A model generated the notes under the pieces. The model was not told where the DNA came from. It made no database searches and saw nothing but the letters and a program-made list of their open reading frames with translations. A stretch of 64,000 nucleotides of DNA from Stramonita haemastoma (Eukaryota > Mollusca > Gastropoda > Neogastropoda > Muricidae): the NCBI GenBank assembly GCA_030674155.1, contig CM060342.1, positions 21,757,377 to 21,821,376 on the forward strand. Direction: 5' to 3'. The translations under genes and the position numbers were made by a program. How positions within the stretch are numbered: the stretch's first letter is position 1; each line of letters starts with the position of its first letter. Below, piece by piece: positions 57,740 through 64,000 of this stretch.

Positions 57740-58905
57740 TATATACATAAATATTAATTTCCTTTAAAATGTATCTTCCTTATCAATATTATTATTTTTT
57801 ATATAGTATATTTTATAAATCATTATAATAATATAATAATCTTTACATTAATTTTATACTTTCCGCTATAAATATCTAACTTATCATATATCTGACCTTC
57901 ATCTTTTAAAATACTACTATATCATTACTTCTTAATATCATAAAATATTTTATTAGTATAATATTTTTAATATAGTTTCGATTTTATAAATTTAAGCTCT
58001 ATTTATTATTAATCCAATAAACTAATTCTTGTATTATTCACTCTTATATAAATATTATTATCATAATTACATCATTTAATAATAATTCATCTATCAATAA
58101 GTAATAATACTCTTTAAAGATAATTATTCCCATAACATATAATCTATTTTACACCCCATTTATATTCTATTAATACTAGTTTTATAATTATATTTTATAT
58201 TAATTTTATTATTCTGTTAGCATTATCCTTTTTTATGAATATACTAATTATTTTATTCGCCACTTAAACGTTTATTGATTTACTATAATAATATAATTAC
58301 TAATATTTTAAATTACTTCGTCCCATTAGTTAAATTAAAATATTATATAATATTTATATATAAATTAATAGTCCAATTATAATCCTTTTATATATCTTGT
58401 TTTATATTTTGAATTATTTACTATAACTTTAAATATGCATTATTTTAATTAACCCATTTATATTTTTATCTCTTTAATATTTTCTGATATTTAAAATGTT
58501 TTTTTAATACATCCTATAATATGTTATATTTATATAATTTCTTGTTTTTTTAAAATAGTGATAATTATATTTTTTTCTTTTTTCAGTTATTACATCATCA
58601 ACATTAAATACTTAATAGTCTTTATTAAATATTCTATATCATATATTTAATATGTATATATATTAATTTTAATTTCCTTCATGATTTAGTAATACTATTA
58701 CTATTAAAATTCTCTTTCTATCAAATACTATTATAATAATTGTATTTTTTTGCATCATATTTTGATTAATTAAGAACATTTTAAATAATAAACATATCAT
58801 ATTGATAACTTCATTCATTATTTAGAACTCAAATAGAACATACCCAAGTAAAAAATAAATTTACTAATTAAATCCCCTTAAATAATATTATAATACTATA
58901 AACAC
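57740..58905. other. A/T-only block inserted in a satellite monomer
   Basis: The satellite stops within a monomer at 'ggcgccaccctta'. The next 1.17 kb are almost only A and T (row 58201-58260: 16 A, 33 T, 7 C, 4 G). No open frame, periodicity or known element is seen. Confidence 0.8.
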
Positions 58906-61900
58906 ATAACAAAATCCCCCACACAATAAACAAACAACAAACCACTCCCAGAACACCCAAAACCTCACCCCACACAACCCAAACATAAAATACACAAACA
59001 CAAACAAAACCTACAAAAAAACACCCCCCCACATCAAACAAACCAGCGAAAAATAAACAACCCTACACAACCCCCCACACCAAGTACACAAGCAACCCAC
59101 TAAACCCCAACACCAACAAACCACACACAATAACAATAGCAACAAAAAAACCCACTTGACCCACTCACAGAAACAATAAACACCACCACACAAAAACCCC
59201 CACACCACCCACCAACACACCACCACCAAAACAAACCGCAATACAAAATACAAAGCCCAACACAACTATACCCACAAACCACAAGATCCAAAATTAAGTA
59301 CACAACCCCACCCCCCCCCAAACCAAACACACCACACCAACCAACAAGACCACAAAACACCAAAGTAATCACCCACCAAACCCAAAACTCTACCCCGCTA
59401 CCAAAAAACGCACAACCAACACATGCAAACCACCAAACCCCAACCAAAAACCCACCGAACACCGCACCCACCAACACACCACCAATACCACCACCAGACA
59501 CACAAATAAAACCATCACCCCAACAAACCCACACCCCCACACCATACACAAAACAATAAACCCAAAAAGGCAAGCCTTAACTCACCACACCACAAAACAC
59601 TAACTCAACAACACACAACCTCACACCATACACACAAAAAATAACCCATACAACATACACCAACCCACCAAACCCCAACCACTCGACGAAATCCCAACCA
59701 CCACCCACACACGACACACACACCACAAAATAACAAAAACCACACAACACACCACCACCAACAATACAAACAACCCCACAACCGACAACCAACACCCCAA
59801 ACTCAACTCCTAACAAAACTCACGCAACCCAACAACCCCCACACACCCATAAACAGAACCAACACAAAACCACAAACACACCCACACCACCACACAACCA
59901 CCCAAACAAACTACCACTCCAACACCTCACCTTTACTATATCACACTCCAACAACACATCGCAGCAACTCTCCAGACCTCGCCAAAACAACCACCCAAAC
60001 CCGAAAAGAAACTCTCATTCACAACAACGATACCAACAGAAAATACACAAACCCCTCAACAACAACCACCAACAACACCCACACCCCTTAACACAAACAC
60101 ACACCACCCACCAACCACATACACCCATCCAAACCCAAGTCAACCCACAAACTGAAACAACCCCAACACTACACTCAAAAACACAACCCCCAACCACCCA
60201 CGATACTACCCATCAAAACCAAAAACATCAACCAAACCCTACACCAACAAACCACAAACAAACACGCCCACAAGCAAAAATAAACACACCACACGCAAAC
60301 AAAACCATCCCTCAACCCGAATCCCACAACACTACGACCCACCAAGCAACAACACACAAAAACAAACACAATCTCACCACAACACATACCTCCCGAACAC
60401 ACCCACACAACCCACACAAACCACCACAAGCCACCCAACCCAACCAAACTACCATCACACAACCCCACACGACAAAACCTCAAACATAAAAACACATCCC
60501 AAACACCCACTATCTCCACGAATACCACCAACGACACACACGTCCAAAATCCACACCAAACAGTCACACAATACACCCACACCCCACCCCCTCACCCGTA
60601 ACTAACAACCACAACGACAAATCCAAAAACACCAACAACCCCAACCCTAAAAACAACCGCATCCAAAATACCCAAACACCTCTACACCAAAGACCCACCC
60701 CCCACCAAACATACACACAACCACACCATCCACCCCACACCAACCCACATTCCAAAAACAATACAACACACAAACTCACAACACCTAAAACACCTTATAT
60801 TATTCCACACAACACACAACTCAAAAAAACACACAACCACCAACGACTCCACCAACCACCTCAAAAACCCAACCGCAGTCCTTCAACACACACAAAACAA
60901 TCAACACAACCAACAAACCACACAACAATATCCACACCACACAACTAAACACTAACAACGAAACAAAACAAACCCAACACAACACTCCAAAAAAACAACC
61001 ATAAACCCCCCCCCCCTCATCCAACAACCCAGCCAAAAAACCACCACACCACACACTAAAACAAGACACCCCCCAAACCAACCGGACACCAACCACCACA
61101 AACTAATCCCGAACTCACCCACCACCGCAGACCAACCGAACAAACTAAAATCCACATCATACCTACCACAAACCCAACACCCACTACTACACCACAAAAA
61201 AACCAACACCAATTCAAGAACAAAAACAAACACACCTACCCCAACCCATTGTCCCAGCCTCAAAACACAGACACACATAACCCCACCAAAACAACACATA
61301 ACAAAATAACACACACAAACAAACCCCAACAACTTTATAACCAAACTCACAACAAAAACGATCAACGACAACCATACAACCCCCTTAAACACCACGACAA
61401 TAATAAAACCAACCCCAGAAAACCCAATCACCCACCCGAACAAAAAATACAACACACAACTCCAAAACACCAACCCCTAAATCCCAAACAGAAATATAAA
61501 CACCCCCAACCCAAAACCACAACCAAAAACATCAAACCAAAATAAATTCAACCATACCCCACACTAAACAAACACACAACGCACAAATACCCCCCACCAC
61601 CCCACAAAACCAAAAATAAAACATCTCACACCAACCAACAACCCAACTCACAACAAAACCAAACACCCCCACCCACCAACACACCCCCCCTACATACCAC
61701 AACACCCACACAAAAACAAAATAACAAAACTAAAAAACAAACCCAACAACTACACCAACCCACCATCAAAACATAAAAAACCACCAGTAACAACCCACAC
61801 ATACTACACTCTCCACCCCAGAGTACAAACCCCACCACCAACTCAAATCAACACAAAGAACACAAAACCCAATCACAGAAAAAACACAACCAAACCAACA

Positions 61901-63025
61901 GTACCACAGCGACCTCCACATCCAAACAACACAAACTACACAAACTACCAACACAAACACACAAACCATATACAACAAAACAAAAACACAGCGCACCACC
62001 CACACCAAAACAAAAACCAATCTAGAAAAAATAGCCTAACACCACACCACTACCAACAACCCAAAAAAACACCAACAACAACCACCCCACACCCAAACAA
62101 CAACCCACACATCCACCACCCACCACCCCACTCACACCCAAAAACACCAAACACAACACACCCCACAACACCACACAACACAAAAACAAAAACACCAAAA
62201 AATCACCCACTACCTATTAAACACCAACCAAAACCATAAAACTCACTAACCACCAAATAAACAACAACCTAACTACGCCAAACACACCAACACCAACCCA
62301 AAATCACACACTATACCCGCAAACGCAACAACCCCACAAACCCACAACACCCCACCCCACAAAAACCCCCCCCCCCCATATACCCACTACCACCCCACCA
62401 AGAACCACATCACAACCACCAAAAAAAACCAAAACCAACAACACCAAAACATACCGCAACAAAAAACCAAACACACCCAACCTCAACACCAACCCACCAC
62501 AACCCACACATCCCCAAACTAAACCCCAAACCTAAACAACACATAGACACACAACTTCCCTGACACCCACCAAAAAAACCCACAAAATCACACACGGAAC
62601 ATCACCAATAAAAACTGACCCAGCAACACACGCCAACAACCCCCCGAAAACTACCCAACAACACCCAACACGCCCTAACCCCAAACGCCACACAACAACC
62701 ACAAAAAAAAACAACACACACCACAACACCAAAAACAAAAAAAAACAAACACACCACACACCCCAATACAAACCAGAACCAAACCCACACACCCAAATCA
62801 CATAAAACAACCATGGCCCCACACACACCAACAAACCCATCCACACCGAACCCCCAAACCAATCATCCACCAACTCAACCAAAATACCACCCAATACCAA
62901 CAAAAAAAACTAAACCCCCAACATACCCCACCAAACACAACCAACACAAAAACCACCCAACAAACCCAAAACTCACCAAACACCACCAAACCTATACCCA
63001 CACCACTACAAACACAACACATATC
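58906..63025. other. A/C-only block of ~4.1 kb, no repeat unit
   Basis: The plus strand is nearly restricted to A and C (row 59221-59280: 31 A, 23 C, 2 G, 4 T). It is not a simple repeat: no period is visible. On the minus strand A is rare, so stop codons are scarce, producing many overlapping Val/Cys/Gly/Trp-rich frames that are not genes. The block ends where noisy satellite begins. Confidence 0.85.
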
Positions 63026-64000
63026 CCTCATGTTAGGTAGCTGCTAGACACGCTCCCGAGCGCACAAAGTGACAAGGAGCCTAGTTCACAAACCCCCTAT
63101 CCCTCCTATTTCTACTTCCGGGTGCGTCCCCGCACAACTTGATGCACAACGCCGACCCTGCGCAAAATCGGCCGGGGTTAGGTACCAGCATTGGCGCGCG
63201 ATTCGCGCGCGCAGGAGTTATGACAGTGTGATGGTTTGTTGCGCGCTGATGCGGCCCACCCACCACACATATGACAGATGTGTGTGCCACAAATAGCTTA
63301 ATATGAGGACCATATCTAGGAGCCCAGGTGCATGCTATATGAGGCGTACACTTAGCAGCAATATCCCTTACCTTCCGACAAAGTAACCTATCTAAGCTCA
63401 GGCGTCCAAGATTCGCCACCAAACCGCGCCACCCCTATCCAAGCTGGTAGGGTAGAGAGTGTACGCATACCGATGCGATATTGTCATTGGTGCCGTGTGG
63501 AACATAACCGTGCAAACGTGGATTGGGACTGGGCCGAAACCGTCACTAAGGGTTGCCTCTTGCCCCAAAGGCTGGCTTTTTTACGGCGGGGGGTGGGTAT
63601 GCGTTTGTGCGCGCGTGCGCGCCGCGCTGTGTTTGTCATTGAGATTATGAATTTTGTTGCGCGCGATCGTGGCGGCCACCCTCCACTTTGCTGTTGTGCC
63701 ACATATTGCTGTTATAGTGACATTATACAGTGTGCCCAGGTGCTTGAGTTTAATTTTGTGCGAACCCTTACTAGCTTTCCTTCCGACAAAGTAGCCTTCT
63801 TACTCGATGCGGCCATGGTGTTCGCCACACATCCGGGCGCCACCCAATAACCAAGATGGTGAGGAGAGAGTGAACGCATACCGTTGCGAGTATTGATTGT
63901 GTTGCCGTGGGATCTTTAACCGAGCAAAAGTGGGATTCGGACGGGGCGAAAACGAGCTCTTAGGATGGGCCCCTTGGCCCCAAAAGGGGGCTTTTTTGGC
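63026..64000 (+). repeat. Noisy 392 bp satellite resuming after the A/C block
   Basis: Satellite words reappear ('gcgtacacttagcagc', 'ccttccgacaaagta', 'gagtgtacgcataccg', 'gtggcggccaccctccactt' at 63669). They carry many insertions and substitutions that diminish from left to right; at 63780-64000 the match is close. The array continues beyond the window. Confidence 0.88.

Noticed and set aside
58906..63025. Many overlapping long minus-strand open frames rich in Val, Cys, Gly and Trp, looking like membrane proteins
   Set aside because: The minus strand has almost no A in this block, so stop codons are rare in all frames. The frames overlap in several phases, have no domains and follow composition only.

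Overview
This is eukaryotic, almost certainly metazoan, DNA: one intron-containing protein gene sits in a very repeat-rich background with no operons or bacterial signals. The genome resembles a microsatellite-rich lophotrochozoan, most plausibly a mollusc. That placement is an inference from the repeat style and the gene, not a proof.

The one confident gene is a sedoheptulokinase-like FGGY carbohydrate kinase (SHPK/CARKL type) on the + strand, with five coding exons between 35522 and 41262. The exons join in phase and give about 472 residues if one missing G near 41101 is restored. Its introns hold long (TG)n and (CA)n arrays, TA-target MITEs, palindromic elements, SINE-like copies and a duplicated piece of its own exon 4. 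A possible but weak minus-strand gene has candidate exons at 29342-29292, 28021-27990 and 27266-27154.

Layout. 1-1561: dispersed element A with a nested SINE-like insertion, then microsatellites. 1562-18028: a satellite with ~1.24 kb monomers, each built from an ordered series of ~45-60 bp sub-repeats (a higher-order repeat). 18029-29800: SINE fragments, minisatellites, a LINE remnant, long compound TG/GA/CAGA arrays and an extreme G-rich minisatellite. 29803-32620: element A units in inverted clusters around a SINE-like copy. 32620-34700: mostly featureless. 34716-35400: a LINE tail interrupted by another LINE tail. 35481-41262: SHPK. 41263-51400: MITEs, SINE-like copies, a 29 bp minisatellite, microsatellites and LINE remnants. 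51405-57739: a homogeneous satellite with ~392 bp monomers, related along its length to dispersed element A. 57740-63025: two blocks of abnormal composition (A/T only, then almost only A/C) inserted inside a satellite monomer. 63026-64000: noisy satellite that becomes cleaner to the right and runs off the window.

Most long open frames here are by-products of simple repeats or of the A/C block and are not genes. The family names used (element A, SINE-A, SINE-B, family C, family D) are local labels for repeats recognised by comparing copies inside this window. The odd-composition blocks and part of the 392 bp array look more like assembly or consensus failure than biology, and are flagged as such.
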